From Pseudomonadota bacterium (GTDB lineage: Bacteria > Pseudomonadota > Alphaproteobacteria > Caulobacterales > Caulobacteraceae): DNA of 6,417 nucleotides. Of the stretch, positions 5,952 to 6,417 are shown piece after piece. The DNA lies in the NCBI GenBank assembly GCA_023445955.1, contig JAEXJH010000636.1, positions 1-6,417 of the forward strand. Reading direction: 5' to 3'. Positions within the stretch are counted from its first letter, which is position 1, and each line of letters opens with the position of its first letter. The position numbers and the translations under genes are program-made. The notes below the pieces were generated by a model. It saw only the letters and a program-made list of their open reading frames with translations. It had not been told where the DNA came from and made no database searches.

Positions 5952-6417
5952 ATGACGACCATGACCAAGATCAAGACCATCACCCTGACCCTGGGCGCCG
6001 CCGCCACCGCTCTGTCGCTGGCCGCCGCTCCCCAAGCCAGCGCCGGCGTCGTCGGCTGTAAGGCCTCGGGCTCCAAGCAGGAGATCGGCGCTGTCCTGGG
6101 CGGCCTGCTGGGCGGCCTGGCCGGCAACAAGATCGCCGGCAAGGGCGATCGCGGCGCGGGCACGGCCATCGGCGCTGTCGTCGGCGCGGGCGCCGGTTCG
6201 GCGGTCGGCTGCGGCATGCAGAAGAGCGACGCGGCCAAGGAAGTCGGCGGGATCTACAAGTCGGGCGGCTATCGCTACGCCCAGACGGTCCAGGCCGTTC
6301 CGCTGGTCGAGACCAAGGGCAAGTACGTTGCCCGGTCGACCCTGAACCTGCGGGCCGACGCCTCGACCTACGGCCAGCGCCTGGGTTCGGTGAGCTCGGG
6401 CACGACCTTCCAGGCTC
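5952..6417 (+). CDS. Exported glycine-zipper protein with an SH3-like domain (3' end outside the window)
   Basis: The frame is open from 5952 to the window edge, giving 155 residues of a longer protein. Residues 1-31 form a signal peptide: basic start (K6, K8), hydrophobic core about 9-26, and likely cleavage after ASA at 31. Residues about 46-86 are a glycine zipper with GxxxG-type spacing (GGLLGGLAG, then GAVVGAGAG), as in the 17-kDa surface antigen/2TM glycine-zipper family. From about residue 124, YVARSTLNLRADAS and following residues look like the first strands of a bacterial SH3 domain, a fold that often binds peptidoglycan or peptides. Two cysteines, C36 and C87, bracket the zipper and could form a disulfide. 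A relaxed lipobox-like VVGC ends at C36, but it lies about ten residues past the hydrophobic core, so signal peptidase I processing is favoured. The role is likely structural, in the cell envelope (inference). Confidence 0.85.
   Translation, partial: MTTMTKIKTITLTLGAAATALSLAAAPQASAGVVGCKASGSKQEIGAVLGGLLGGLAGNKIAGKGDRGAGTAIGAVVGAGAGSAVGCGMQKSDAAKEVGGIYKSGGYRYAQTVQAVPLVETKGKYVARSTLNLRADASTYGQRLGSVSSGTTFQA

Noticed and set aside
5882..6238. Minus-strand frame of 118 residues opposite the glycine-zipper gene
   Set aside because: The plus-strand frame has a ribosome binding site, signal peptide and recognisable domains; the minus frame is a Pro/Ala/Val-rich mirror of it.

Overview
The window is GC-rich DNA carrying ordinary bacterial chromosomal genes with strong third-position GC bias. 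Gene content and style point to an alphaproteobacterium, most likely Caulobacter or a close relative: an M56 membrane protease, a DUF3471-tailed serine hydrolase, an acyl-CoA dehydrogenase with a long N-terminal extension, and one promoter resembling the Caulobacter housekeeping consensus. The genus assignment is inference, because no rRNA or other marker gene is present.

Layout from left to right. (1) 2-1381, plus strand: 3' part of an M56/BlaR1-type membrane zinc-protease gene whose start lies before the window. (2) 1378-2985, minus strand: an exported class C beta-lactamase-like serine hydrolase with a probable Tat signal, ending tail-to-tail on gene 1. (3) 3051-4733, minus strand: a 560-residue acyl-CoA dehydrogenase whose length and N-terminal helical extension match methylsuccinyl-CoA dehydrogenase of the ethylmalonyl-CoA pathway. 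It lies 65 bp upstream of the hydrolase on the same strand. (4) 4838-5464, plus strand: a glutathione S-transferase, divergent from gene 3 across 104 bp. (5) 5461-5784, minus strand: a 107-residue hypothetical protein, again tail-to-tail with its neighbour. (6) 5952 to the window end, plus strand: an exported glycine-zipper protein with the start of an SH3-like domain, cut by the window edge.

The genes do not form one pathway. The hydrolase may be read through from the dehydrogenase gene; the others look like separate transcription units. Both convergent pairs share a self-complementary stop tetranucleotide (CTAG, then TTAA), leaving no room for a terminator between them. The region with the most unexplained structure is 5785-5951, between the divergent genes 5 and 6. 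It holds a 9-bp perfect inverted repeat, three copies of TGAACG, a second hairpin just before a ribosome binding site, and a plausible promoter for gene 5. I found no CRISPR array, RNA gene, insertion sequence, phage gene or defence system, and no convincing undescribed multi-gene system. There is no gene-free stretch longer than 300 bases.
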